A DNA stretch of 6,816 bases from Gammaproteobacteria bacterium. GTDB taxonomy: Bacteria; Pseudomonadota; Gammaproteobacteria; SZUA-229. The notes under the pieces were generated by a model. That model was not told the origin of the DNA and did no database searches. It saw only the letters and a program-made list of their open reading frames with translations. The stretch lies in NCBI GenBank assembly GCA_023136715.1, contig JAGLQT010000211.1, forward strand, positions 1 through 6,816, written 5' to 3'. A program made the translations under genes and the position numbers. How positions within the stretch are numbered: the stretch's first letter is position 1; each line of letters starts with the position of its first letter. This document shows positions 1-6,427 of this stretch, in pieces.

Positions 1-482
1 CACATGAATTGATGTATAGACTACATCCGGTTGTGCTGGATACATTGGGATTAGAGTCGGCAATACAGTCGTGTATCCATTCATCTGGTCTCCCTCATGC
101 CGGTGTGGATATCAACCTGGAGCTTGCAGGAGAAGTAGAGGCAATGGATCAGTTGGTGCAACTAACCGTATATCGAATTGTTCAGGAATCACTAACAAAC
201 ATTGCCAAATATGCAAAGGCATCGGCTGTACAGATAAAAATGGAAAGAAAAAGAACATTTAATGAAAGCATTGGTTCTTCAGATTTACTCGAGCTGAAAA
301 TATCTGATAATGGCATTGGTTTTTCTGATGACCAGCAACAGAATAAGCACGGCATGGGTATTCTGGGTTTGCGTGAACGTGTACAGGCACTTGGTGGCGT
401 TCTGAATATATCAAGCCCTGCTGGAACGGGTGTATCACTATTTGTTCGTATCAACTTAAAAATGGTAGAAGTTGACTCATAA
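1..482 (+). CDS. Sensor histidine kinase, NarX/DegS type (HisKA_3), C-terminal part
   Basis: This is the 3' part of a gene that begins before the window; the frame is open to base 3 (H-E-L-M-Y-R-L-H-P). The visible protein starts at the end of the dimerisation helix region, with the LHPVVLDTLGL stretch that corresponds to the LRPxxLDxLGL signature of HisKA_3 kinases. It then carries a complete HATPase_c domain: N box QESLTN (183-200), G1 box DNGIGF (306-323) and G2 region GMGILGLRER (351-380). The phosphorylated histidine and any sensor domain lie outside the window, so the stimulus is unknown. Such kinases phosphorylate NarL/LuxR-type regulators, and one follows directly: the stop codon shares its last base with the next start (TAATG), so the two are almost certainly translationally coupled partners. 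An in-frame TTG and ATG near base 9 are internal codons and not the real start. Confidence 0.93.
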   Translation, partial: HELMYRLHPVVLDTLGLESAIQSCIHSSGLPHAGVDINLELAGEVEAMDQLVQLTVYRIVQESLTNIAKYAKASAVQIKMERKRTFNESIGSSDLLELKISDNGIGFSDDQQQNKHGMGILGLRERVQALGGVLNISSPAGTGVSLFVRINLKMVEVDS

Positions 483-1111
483 TGAACAATACAAAAATTT
501 TACTGGTTGATGATCATGAAGTTGTTCGTGCAGGATTTAAGAGCCTGCTGGTGTCTAATGGGCATTATGATGTGATTGAGGCAGGTAGTGCAGAGATTGG
601 CTACAAAGTTTATCTGGAACAGCAGCCTGATATTGTTGTCTGTGATATTAATATGCCTGGTATGGGTGGTATGGAACTGATTCGGCGCATTAAGGCACGA
701 GATAGTGAGGCCAAAATTATAGTATTAAGTATGTACGATGATGCCAGCCATGTTGAAAATATGAAAAAACTGGAGGTTAATGGTTACGTCACCAAGCGTA
801 GTGCACCGACAGAGCTATTAAAGGCCATTGATGCAGTATCTTTGCATCAGCTTTATCTCAGTGATGATCTGCAGGAGAAAAACTCCGAGGCAGGTGTCAG
901 GCCGTCTGAGATTAATGCATTATCGAAGCGTGAGTTTGAAATTTTTGTTTTACTCGCACAGGGTGCTGCAGTTACTGAAGTTGCGAGTAATTTGAATATC
1001 AGCCCCAAGACAGCCAGTAACCATCGTGACAATATTATGCATAAGTTAGGTGTTAAAAACCTTGTTGAATTATCACGCTATGCCATACGTCATGGCGTTG
1101 TTACTGCTTAA
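482..1111 (+). CDS. Response regulator, NarL/LuxR family
   Basis: Cytoplasmic DNA-binding response regulator of 209 residues, the usual length for the family. The receiver domain covers about residues 4-120, with the acidic pair D10-D11, the phospho-acceptor D55 in VCDINMPGMGG, the switch residue S83 and the conserved K105. A variable linker leads to a LuxR-type helix-turn-helix at about 147-205, opening LSKREFEIF and containing ISPKTASNHRDNIMHKLGVKN, where the recognition helix lies. It overlaps the upstream kinase by one base and is presumably phosphorylated by it. There is only a weak AGAAG as a ribosome-binding site, consistent with coupled translation. The 236-base non-coding gap downstream makes the following genes plausible targets, but that is inference. 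The sequence resembles UvrY/GacA/UhpA-like regulators only in general, so no symbol is assigned. Confidence 0.95.
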   Translation: MNNTKILLVDDHEVVRAGFKSLLVSNGHYDVIEAGSAEIGYKVYLEQQPDIVVCDINMPGMGGMELIRRIKARDSEAKIIVLSMYDDASHVENMKKLEVNGYVTKRSAPTELLKAIDAVSLHQLYLSDDLQEKNSEAGVRPSEINALSKREFEIFVLLAQGAAVTEVASNLNISPKTASNHRDNIMHKLGVKNLVELSRYAIRHGVVTA

Positions 1112-1126
1112 TAAGCCCTCCCCGCC

Positions 1127-1144
1127 GGATATGAAAACATATCC
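1127..1144. promoter_or_regulatory. Perfect 18-base palindrome, candidate operator or hairpin
   Basis: GGATATG and CATATCC form a perfect 7-base inverted repeat around AAAA, 15 bases after the response-regulator stop. The 18-base span resembles the size of binding sites of NarL/LuxR-type dimers. It could equally be an RNA hairpin, but there is no T run directly after it (short T runs begin near 1157 and 1174), so a classical terminator is unlikely. A partial second copy, GGATTGTTTATATCC, sits at 1288-1302 before the next gene. Confidence 0.35.
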
Positions 1145-1347
1145 ATACATAATCCTGTTTTTCAATTATTAGCTTTTTTTTCCAGGAATCTCTTCGATGG
1201 TCCGCTCTGGCTGCACGATGCACATTACAGGCAATGTAAAACCGCATTGTCAGGCTACAGTGTCGATAAATAGGAAGTCTCCCCATAGGATTGTTTATAT
1301 CCAGACAATAGTATTTAGCCATGGTTATTAATTGAAGGGCGATCAAA

Positions 1348-1725
1348 ATGGATGTGCAGCATAAAATTACTTCGTATGGTTTGAATGAGCATGATCAGGT
1401 CATATTGAAATCATTTTTGAAAGTTCTTAATTTAGACCCTTCCTCACCGTGGGTATATTCCGATGAGGAAAATGCTGAAGTTGTGCTTGTTGATTCAGAG
1501 CAGGAAGAAGGAAAAGAGTTTGTCTATGGGAGTCAGATTGGCATTCATAATGGAAAAGTGATGATTTCGGTTGGTGAAAATATGCCTGACTGCCAGTCGG
1601 CTCATAGCTTAGCAAGGCCGCTTAGTTGCGGTGGTTTGCGTAAGGTGTTTGATGAATTGACAGATGTAAATGGTGGCCTGGTTGGTAATAGTATTTATTA
1701 CGGCGATGAGCATCTATGGCGATGA
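1348..1725 (+). CDS. Small pseudo-receiver-like protein of unknown function
   Basis: A 125-residue soluble protein that I do not recognise as a named family. The start is supported by GAAGGG at 1334-1339, eight bases before the ATG. The layout recalls a degenerate response-regulator receiver: an N-terminal helix (ILKSFLKVL), a hydrophobic strand ending in an aspartate where the phospho-acceptor would be (VVLVD, D49), and an RPL motif at residues 90-92 followed by an amphipathic helix, in the place of the K-P of receivers. The acidic pair near the N-terminus is missing and lysine is replaced by arginine, so ordinary phosphotransfer is unlikely. No signal peptide or membrane segment is visible. 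The last residues (LWR) come from a frame shift caused by a 16-base tandem duplication; one copy alone would give an ending in YYGDEHLLIHR. The surrounding genes suggest a protein-protein role in signalling, which is inference. Confidence 0.8.
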   Translation: MDVQHKITSYGLNEHDQVILKSFLKVLNLDPSSPWVYSDEENAEVVLVDSEQEEGKEFVYGSQIGIHNGKVMISVGENMPDCQSAHSLARPLSCGGLRKVFDELTDVNGGLVGNSIYYGDEHLWR

Positions 1726-1732
1726 GCACCTG
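1701..1732 (+). repeat. 16-base imperfect tandem duplication across a gene end
   Basis: Two adjacent 16-base units (1701-1716 and 1717-1732) match at 13 of 16 positions and share the unbroken 11-mer GGCGATGAGCA. Because 16 is not a multiple of three, the second unit is read in another frame and stops the 125-residue protein at TGA 1723-1725. Removing either unit restores the ending YYGDEHLLIHR with stop TAG at 1745-1747. Confidence 0.75.
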
Positions 1733-1772
1733 CTGATACATCGATAGTTGATATTAATAATAGGGCGTCAAA

Positions 1773-2210
1773 ATGAATAAAAATACAGTTAACCCATTTC
1801 GTTGGAAATCGGATTTCAGTGTTGATATAGCAGAGCTGGATGATGACCATCAAATGCTTTTTGAATTACTTAATCACTTGCGTGCGACGATAGAGTGCGG
1901 TGAAGCCTCTGCGTTACCGTGGATTATCGATGATTTACTTCAATATTCAATATACCATTTTCGACACGAAGAAGACATGATGGAAGAATGTCATTATCCA
2001 TTTATGGAAAATCATAAGCTGGTACACCGTATGCTGGAAAACCGGCTTCATGATTTTGTAAAAAATCCAGAATACAAGGAAAACCTGGAAGCAGCGACAT
2101 GGCTTATGGGCTTTTTTGCAGAGTGGTTAAAAGATCATATAGCTGGAATGGATAAAAATTATTCTGAATGCATACAGGATCATGAGGAGGGAGTTAATTG
2201 TGCAAATTAA
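1773..2210 (+). CDS. Bacteriohemerythrin (single-domain di-iron O2-binding protein)
   Basis: A 145-residue cytoplasmic four-helix-bundle protein of the hemerythrin family, which binds O2 reversibly at a non-heme di-iron centre. All seven expected ligands can be placed: H26 (DDDHQ), H62 and E66 (HFRHE, with H-x3-E spacing), H81 and H85 (H-x3-H), and H122 and D127 (H-x4-D). The length is close to that of stand-alone bacterial members, and there is no fused methyl-accepting or GGDEF domain. The start is supported by AGGG at 1762-1765 and by a family-typical N-terminus (FRWKSDFSVDI). Its 3' end overlaps the start of a receiver-EAL phosphodiesterase by 11 bases. Known family roles are O2 storage or delivery and O2 or redox sensing; the neighbours here favour sensing or local supply to a signalling pathway, but that is inference. 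Confidence 0.95.
   Translation: MNKNTVNPFRWKSDFSVDIAELDDDHQMLFELLNHLRATIECGEASALPWIIDDLLQYSIYHFRHEEDMMEECHYPFMENHKLVHRMLENRLHDFVKNPEYKENLEAATWLMGFFAEWLKDHIAGMDKNYSECIQDHEEGVNCAN
2185..2190 (+). promoter_or_regulatory. Strong ribosome-binding site that sets a GTG start
   Basis: AGGAGG lies nine bases before GTG 2200. An in-frame ATG at 2182 would place this Shine-Dalgarno sequence inside the coding region and has no site of its own, so the GTG is the better start. The site lies within the hemerythrin gene, so translation of the two is probably linked. Confidence 0.75.
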
Positions 2211-3411
2211 TAATCAGCCATCACGACTACTTGTGGTTGATGATGAAAAAGATATTTGTGAATTTATCAGCTTTGTAGCCAGCAATGCGGGTTATGCAGT
2301 GACTTCTATTACTGATTCCCATGATTTTATTAAAGAGTACAGTGACGACGTAAGTATTATTGTCATGGATCTTACTATGCCGGGTATGGATGGTGTGGAA
2401 CTGATCAGGCATCTCGCCAGCGTTGATTCAAAATCTGGGATTATACTCATGAGTGGTTTTGATATGAGTGTCCTGCATTCAGCCAGGGAGCTAGCCGATA
2501 GTCGTGGACTTAATGTGATAGGTGTTCTGGAAAAACCGATTTCGATTAGTAATCTTGAAGAGATGCTGGATAGAAGGAGTAAACCTCGAGAGGATTGTTC
2601 TTGTTCGAAGGCAAACTGTAATTCTGTAACTGCTGATGAATTGAGACAGGCAATTCAGAATAATGAGATTACAAATTATTATCAGCCAAAGGTTGATATA
2701 CCATCGCACTTTTTAGTCGCAGTGGAAGCACTTGCAAGGTGGCATCATCCAGAAAAAGGCCTGATTATGCCTGATGATTTTATTGGTTTGGCAGAAGATA
2801 CCGAATTGATAAGGAATCTAACTTCTTTAGTACTGGATAATGCACTAAGCGATTGTAGTGAATGGAAGTCTAAGGGGATTGTTGTTCAGGTGGCAGTGAA
2901 TGTTTCTGCCAAAGCACTGACTGATTTAAACTTCCCAGATCAACTTCAGGAAAAGCTGATTCAGTACAAACTTGATCCTTCGCAGCTGATTATAGAAGTG
3001 ACAGAAAGTGCGATTACTGATGATATTTCTCATGCGCTGGATATTTTGACCCGTATACGCATGAAGGGAATACATCTGTCAATTGATGATTTCGGCACAG
3101 GTTATTCATCCATTCAGATGTTACACCGCGGCCCGTTTGATGAACTCAAGGTGGATCGCTCTTTTGTTCGCCATATGGAAACGGATCAGGATGCACACAC
3201 CATTGTTGAAATATCCATCGATTTTTCAAAAAAAATGAACATGAAAGTTGTCGCTGAAGGTATAGAAACTCAGGAGATGTGGGATTTAGTTGCAAAACTA
3301 GGCTGTGATGAGGCACAGGGTTTCTTTATTAGCCCAGCTATTCCCGCCACTGAAATTCCACACTGGCTTGTCGGCTGGAAACAAAAGCAGTTGAGGTTAT
3401 GTTGTGCTTAA
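2200..3411 (+). CDS. Response regulator with EAL domain, cyclic-di-GMP phosphodiesterase
   Basis: A 403-residue cytoplasmic protein from the GTG start. Residues about 9-125 form a receiver with D14-D15, phospho-acceptor D57 (MDLTMPGMDG), S85 and K112. A short linker with three cysteines (C133, C135, C140) leads to an EAL domain, about 145-393. All residues known to be needed for cyclic-di-GMP hydrolysis appear present: E176 of the EAL motif, N234 (VNVSA), E266 (EVTE), D296-D297 (IDDFGTGYSS), K317 (LKVDRSF), E353 (AEGIET) and Q373 (EAQGFF). It should therefore degrade cyclic-di-GMP to pGpG under control of phosphorylation. The receiver-EAL order recalls VieA of Vibrio, but there is no C-terminal DNA-binding domain. 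No GGDEF domain occurs in the window. The gene begins inside the bacteriohemerythrin gene, pointing to co-translation. Its cognate kinase is unknown; the kinase at the left edge is one candidate. Confidence 0.95.
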   Translation: MQINNQPSRLLVVDDEKDICEFISFVASNAGYAVTSITDSHDFIKEYSDDVSIIVMDLTMPGMDGVELIRHLASVDSKSGIILMSGFDMSVLHSARELADSRGLNVIGVLEKPISISNLEEMLDRRSKPREDCSCSKANCNSVTADELRQAIQNNEITNYYQPKVDIPSHFLVAVEALARWHHPEKGLIMPDDFIGLAEDTELIRNLTSLVLDNALSDCSEWKSKGIVVQVAVNVSAKALTDLNFPDQLQEKLIQYKLDPSQLIIEVTESAITDDISHALDILTRIRMKGIHLSIDDFGTGYSSIQMLHRGPFDELKVDRSFVRHMETDQDAHTIVEISIDFSKKMNMKVVAEGIETQEMWDLVAKLGCDEAQGFFISPAIPATEIPHWLVGWKQKQLRLCCA

Positions 3412-3478
3412 TACCTTAGTTGGGTAAGCATGATAGTAATAAATGAAGATTAAAGGTAATAGTTAAGAGGGCTGGTCA

Positions 3479-4225
3479 ATGAATCAAGAGCAAATGACAA
3501 TCTATCAAAGTAACCTGGTGGTTTTTGATGAGGTTAAAGATGTACTTCATTCGGCGTGTCATGAAGAATGGAGCGGGGTTTTTTTAATTGTTAGTGATAA
3601 TGGTGATGGCGCAGGTTTTTCACTTGATCATGGAAAAATTGTTGATGCTGGCTATAAGGCTATACGCGGGAATGAAGCGTTGCCAAGTATTAAAAATATC
3701 GAGCGGGCACGTTTTTTCTTTGAACAGGGGCAATCAGCTTTACCGTGTGCTTCGAATGCAGAACAGGATTTACCTGACACCGCCCAGATTCTTAACTTTC
3801 TCGGCATTAATGTCGTTGATAAAACTGCAGCTATAGCAGATAAACCGTCAAGTATCAGGAAAGTTATGGTTGTAGATGATAGTCGCATGGTGCGTGCTGT
3901 AGTCAAAAAAATATTGGCTAAGAATAACTATGAAGTTGTTGAGGCCGTCGATGGAGAGAGTGCTATTCCTGCAATAGAACAGGAGCGCCCTGACCTGGTG
4001 TTTCTCGATATTGTAATGCCTGGTATTGATGGTAATGAGGTTCTGAGAAGAGTACGTGCAACTGAATTTGGCAAACATCTTCCCGTTATTATCATGACAT
4101 CTACGGATTCACTGGTTGAAGAAGGTGGAAACGAAAGTGGTCGATTGGCCAAGCCATTTAAACCGGATGATTTATTGCTGAAGCTAGACGAGAACTTTTT
4201 ACAGAATGAGTCAAATGCAGCATGA
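3479..4225 (+). CDS. Response regulator with N-terminal DUF4388/PATAN-like domain
   Basis: A 248-residue soluble protein. The start is supported by GAGGG at 3467-3471, seven bases before ATG. Residues about 10-110 have a layout reminiscent of DUF4388/PATAN domains: WSGVFLIV, then FSLDHGKIVDAGY, then GNEALPSI and RFFFEQG. This match is by pattern only and is moderate. Residues about 126-242 form a clear receiver: D133-D134, phospho-acceptor D177 (FLDIVMPGIDG), T207 and K225. The stretch between T207 and K225 is 17 residues, about four fewer than in CheY, so the alpha4-beta5 signalling face is trimmed. No enzymatic or DNA-binding output is present, so it probably acts through protein contacts or as a phosphate sink. 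It lies 67 bases after the EAL gene with no clear terminator or promoter between, so it is probably the last gene of the same unit. Confidence 0.9.
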   Translation: MNQEQMTIYQSNLVVFDEVKDVLHSACHEEWSGVFLIVSDNGDGAGFSLDHGKIVDAGYKAIRGNEALPSIKNIERARFFFEQGQSALPCASNAEQDLPDTAQILNFLGINVVDKTAAIADKPSSIRKVMVVDDSRMVRAVVKKILAKNNYEVVEAVDGESAIPAIEQERPDLVFLDIVMPGIDGNEVLRRVRATEFGKHLPVIIMTSTDSLVEEGGNESGRLAKPFKPDDLLLKLDENFLQNESNAA

Positions 4226-4399
4226 TATCAGGAAGGTATTGTATTTATTTTTCTGAAAACGGCTAAGTAATGATGATCAAATAGGCTGTACATATGATTA
4301 ATATGAGACCGTTTTGATACCAATTTACTGGGTAAACAGGTCTGTTCATCAATAGCTCTTCCTCCCATTTAAAATCATTGATTAAAAGATAGCGATTAC

Positions 4400-4425
4400 G
4401 GTTGTTGGATCAACCAGTTTTTTTT
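4400..4425 (+). terminator. Weak candidate Rho-independent terminator
   Basis: GGTTG (4400-4404) pairs with CAACC (4411-4415) around a six-base loop, and after two bases a run of eight T follows (4418-4425). The 5-bp stem is short, so termination would be modest. Its place between the signalling cluster and nnr, just before the nnr promoter, fits insulation of the two blocks. Confidence 0.45.
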
Positions 4426-4440
4426 ATAAATTGTTGCTTC

Positions 4441-4468
4441 TTTATTAATTTGAAGTCAGTTGTATAAT
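4441..4468 (+). promoter_or_regulatory. Candidate sigma-70 promoter giving a leaderless nnr transcript
   Basis: A perfect -10 box TATAAT lies at 4463-4468; the best -35 at standard distance is a poor TTTATT at 4441-4446 (16-base spacer). The expected start of transcription, about seven bases after the -10 box, falls on or next to the A of the nnr ATG at 4475. No Shine-Dalgarno sequence precedes that ATG, in keeping with a leaderless mRNA. Confidence 0.5.
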
Positions 4469-4474
4469 TGACTC

Positions 4475-5956
4475 ATGAAAAAACCTTCCTCGTCACTTTA
4501 TACGCCTGAATCCGTCAGGCGTATTGATCAAATAGCGATACACGATTACGGTATTCCCGGATTTACCTTAATGCGTAGAGCCGGGAAAGCTGTTCTCGAT
4601 GTTCTTCGTCAAAACTATCCACAGGCAAAAAAGATTCTGGTTCTATGTGGTGCTGGTAACAATGCTGGTGATGGTTATGTGATTGCACGCCTCGCTCAGC
4701 AGCAGGGCATGGATGTCCGAGTCGTGAGTTTGATTGATCCAGAAACACTTCAAGGTGATGCGCGTCAGGCTTATGAGCAATGGAACGAATCTGCTGCGCT
4801 TTCAGTTAATGATGTGGCATTGATTGAAGATGCTGATGTTGTTGTTGACGCTTTATTAGGAACGGGGTTAACACGTGAAGTTGACGGTTCCTGGCTGAAC
4901 TGGATTGATGCTATTAATTATTCAGACAAAGCAGTTATATCTGTGGATGTGCCATCTGGTCTGGATGCACTGACAGGGTCAATTAAGGGTGCTGCCATAT
5001 GCGCTGATATGACAGTTACTTTTATTGCTTTGAAAGTTGGTTTATTCACCGCCAGTGGCAAGGCATGTTGTGGTGAAGTGATTTTTAATTCGTTAGATGT
5101 GCCTGAATCTGTCTATGAAACCGAATTACCCGTCGCTGAATTATTGATTTCTCCTGAAAATTACACGCTACCCAAACGAAGGCACGATTCACATAAAGGT
5201 TTGTATGGCCATGTGCTGGTCATCGGTGGTAATGACGGCATGCCCGGTGCTGTGATACTTACAGCTAAGGCTGCTTTACGTAGCGGTGCTGCTATGGTCA
5301 CTGTGGTGACACGCCTTGAGCATGTGGCTGCTGTTGCAGCGGTATGTCCTGAGGCAATGGTGTACGGTAGTGAGAATGGCGACCTGCCTGAATTGTGTGT
5401 AGAGAAAATATCCATTGCTGCAATAGGACCGGGTCTGGGACGAGATACCTGGGCTCATCGTTTATTGATGCAAACTGTTACATTAGGTCTCCCTATGGTT
5501 ATGGATGCGGATGCTTTGAATCTTGTCGCTGAGAACAAGCTTCATATCGAAGTGCCTCATATCATTACTCCGCATCCCGGTGAGGCAGCACGATTGTTAT
5601 CCAGAGAAAGCGCTTCAGAAATTCAGCTTGACCGTATTGCAGCCATCAAACAACTTCATGATTTGATGAAAGGCGTCGTCGTCTTAAAAGGCTCTGGGAC
5701 AATGATTTATGATGGTGACCATTTGGCTATTTGTCCTTATGGAAATCCCGCCATGGCGGTGGCTGGTATGGGCGATGTTCTCACCGGTGTCATTGCGGCC
5801 TTTGTTGCCCAGGGGATGAATTTGAATCAAGCTGCGATTGCAGGTGTTAGTGTTCATGCTCTGGCGGGTGATTTAGCCGCCGACGGTGAGTCGCGGGGCG
5901 TGCTCGCTTCAGATGTGATTGATGCGATCAGGCAGGTGATGACGAATGAATGCTGA
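4475..5956 (+). CDS. nnr: Bifunctional NAD(P)H-hydrate epimerase / ADP-dependent dehydratase
   Basis: A 493-residue cytoplasmic metabolite-repair enzyme, close to the length of the E. coli fused protein. The N-terminal YjeF_N domain (about 1-222) interconverts the R and S epimers of hydrated NAD(P)H; visible motifs are GAGNNAGDG (59-67), VDALLGTGL (124-132) and VDVPSGLDA (157-165). The C-terminal carbohydrate-kinase-like domain (about 230-490) dehydrates S-NAD(P)HX using ADP; visible are HKGLYGHVLVIGG (240-252), GPGLGRD, DADALNL, TPHPGEAARL, LKGSGT and GMGDVLTG with the likely catalytic D434. The ATG is fixed by an in-frame TGA at 4469-4471, and the N-terminus fits the family. There is no ribosome-binding site; a TATAAT box lies six bases upstream. 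The gene overlaps tsaE by 11 bases, as in the conserved nnr-tsaE-amidase-mutL order of gammaproteobacteria. Upstream is the signalling cluster and not queG as in E. coli. Confidence 0.97.
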   Translation: MKKPSSSLYTPESVRRIDQIAIHDYGIPGFTLMRRAGKAVLDVLRQNYPQAKKILVLCGAGNNAGDGYVIARLAQQQGMDVRVVSLIDPETLQGDARQAYEQWNESAALSVNDVALIEDADVVVDALLGTGLTREVDGSWLNWIDAINYSDKAVISVDVPSGLDALTGSIKGAAICADMTVTFIALKVGLFTASGKACCGEVIFNSLDVPESVYETELPVAELLISPENYTLPKRRHDSHKGLYGHVLVIGGNDGMPGAVILTAKAALRSGAAMVTVVTRLEHVAAVAAVCPEAMVYGSENGDLPELCVEKISIAAIGPGLGRDTWAHRLLMQTVTLGLPMVMDADALNLVAENKLHIEVPHIITPHPGEAARLLSRESASEIQLDRIAAIKQLHDLMKGVVVLKGSGTMIYDGDHLAICPYGNPAMAVAGMGDVLTGVIAAFVAQGMNLNQAAIAGVSVHALAGDLAADGESRGVLASDVIDAIRQVMTNEC

Positions 5957-6425
5957 ATTTGCATCAATGTCTGTATTTTTAGATTCGGAAATGAGTCAGG
6001 AGGCCTTTGCTGCTAAAATGGCTAAAAATTCAAACCTTGATCTGGTGATTTTTCTGCACGGTAATTTAGGGGCTGGCAAAACTACCTTTGCACGTGGTTT
6101 TTTGCGGGGATGTGGTTATCAGGGCCTGGTAAAGAGTCCGACTTACACCCTGGTGGAGCCCTACTCATTAGCGAATGGAAAAATGGCCTATCATTTTGAT
6201 TTGTATAGGCTTTCTGATGGGGAAGAGTTGGAGTTTGCGGGAGTTCGTGATTATTTTGATGGTCGGTCAGTTTCATTGATTGAGTGGCCGGAAAAAGCTG
6301 AGGGTTATCTGCCTGAGCCTGATATTGTCTGTCAGCTTGAATATCAGGGCCAGGGACGACAGATCAATGTCGCCGCAATGACTGCAAAAGGGAATGAGCT
6401 CGTGTTACGTTTGCTTCCTCATTAA
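5946..6425 (+). CDS. tsaE: tRNA t6A biosynthesis ATPase TsaE
   Basis: A 159-residue cytoplasmic P-loop ATPase (formerly YjeE), of the usual length. It works with TsaB and TsaD in forming threonylcarbamoyladenosine at position 37 of ANN-decoding tRNAs, resetting the complex by ATP hydrolysis. Visible motifs are the Walker A GNLGAGKTT (39-47, K45), the family-typical VKSPTYTLVEPY (62-73), HFDLYRL with the Walker-B-like D85, EELEFAGVRDYF (93-104) and IEWPE with E113 and W114. The ATG at 5946 has AGGTGA six bases upstream and lies inside nnr, giving an 11-base overlap and likely translational coupling. A second ATG at codon 8 is a less likely start, as it has no better ribosome-binding site. Confidence 0.97.
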   Translation: MNAEFASMSVFLDSEMSQEAFAAKMAKNSNLDLVIFLHGNLGAGKTTFARGFLRGCGYQGLVKSPTYTLVEPYSLANGKMAYHFDLYRLSDGEELEFAGVRDYFDGRSVSLIEWPEKAEGYLPEPDIVCQLEYQGQGRQINVAAMTAKGNELVLRLLPH

Positions 6426-6427
6426 TT

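Noticed and set aside
9..14. TTG/ATG near base 9 as a true start of the kinase gene
   Set aside because: The frame is open to the window edge and the protein would lack the phosphorylated histidine helix; this is a truncated gene.
1222..1250. Short overlapping hairpins (ACATT/AATGT and CAATG/CATTG) as a possible small RNA or attenuator
   Set aside because: Stems are only 5 bp, with no adjacent promoter or terminator, so they are too weak to call.
1101..1346. Antisense open frame of 81 codons filling the gap after the response regulator
   Set aside because: Composition is unlike a real protein (many H, R, C, with no recognisable domain), it overlaps the regulator's end, and there is no convincing ribosome-binding site; the gap reads better as regulatory DNA.
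2182..2199. ATG at 2182 as the start of the receiver-EAL gene
   Set aside because: It would put the strong AGGAGG inside the coding sequence, adding M-R-R-E-L-I; GTG 2200 is correctly spaced from that site and begins just before the receiver.
4256..4315. AAAACGG and CCGTTTT inverted repeat, 46 bases apart, in the gap after the PATAN-like gene
   Set aside because: The arms are short, the loop is long and A/T-rich, and no T run or other signal supports a function; it may be chance.
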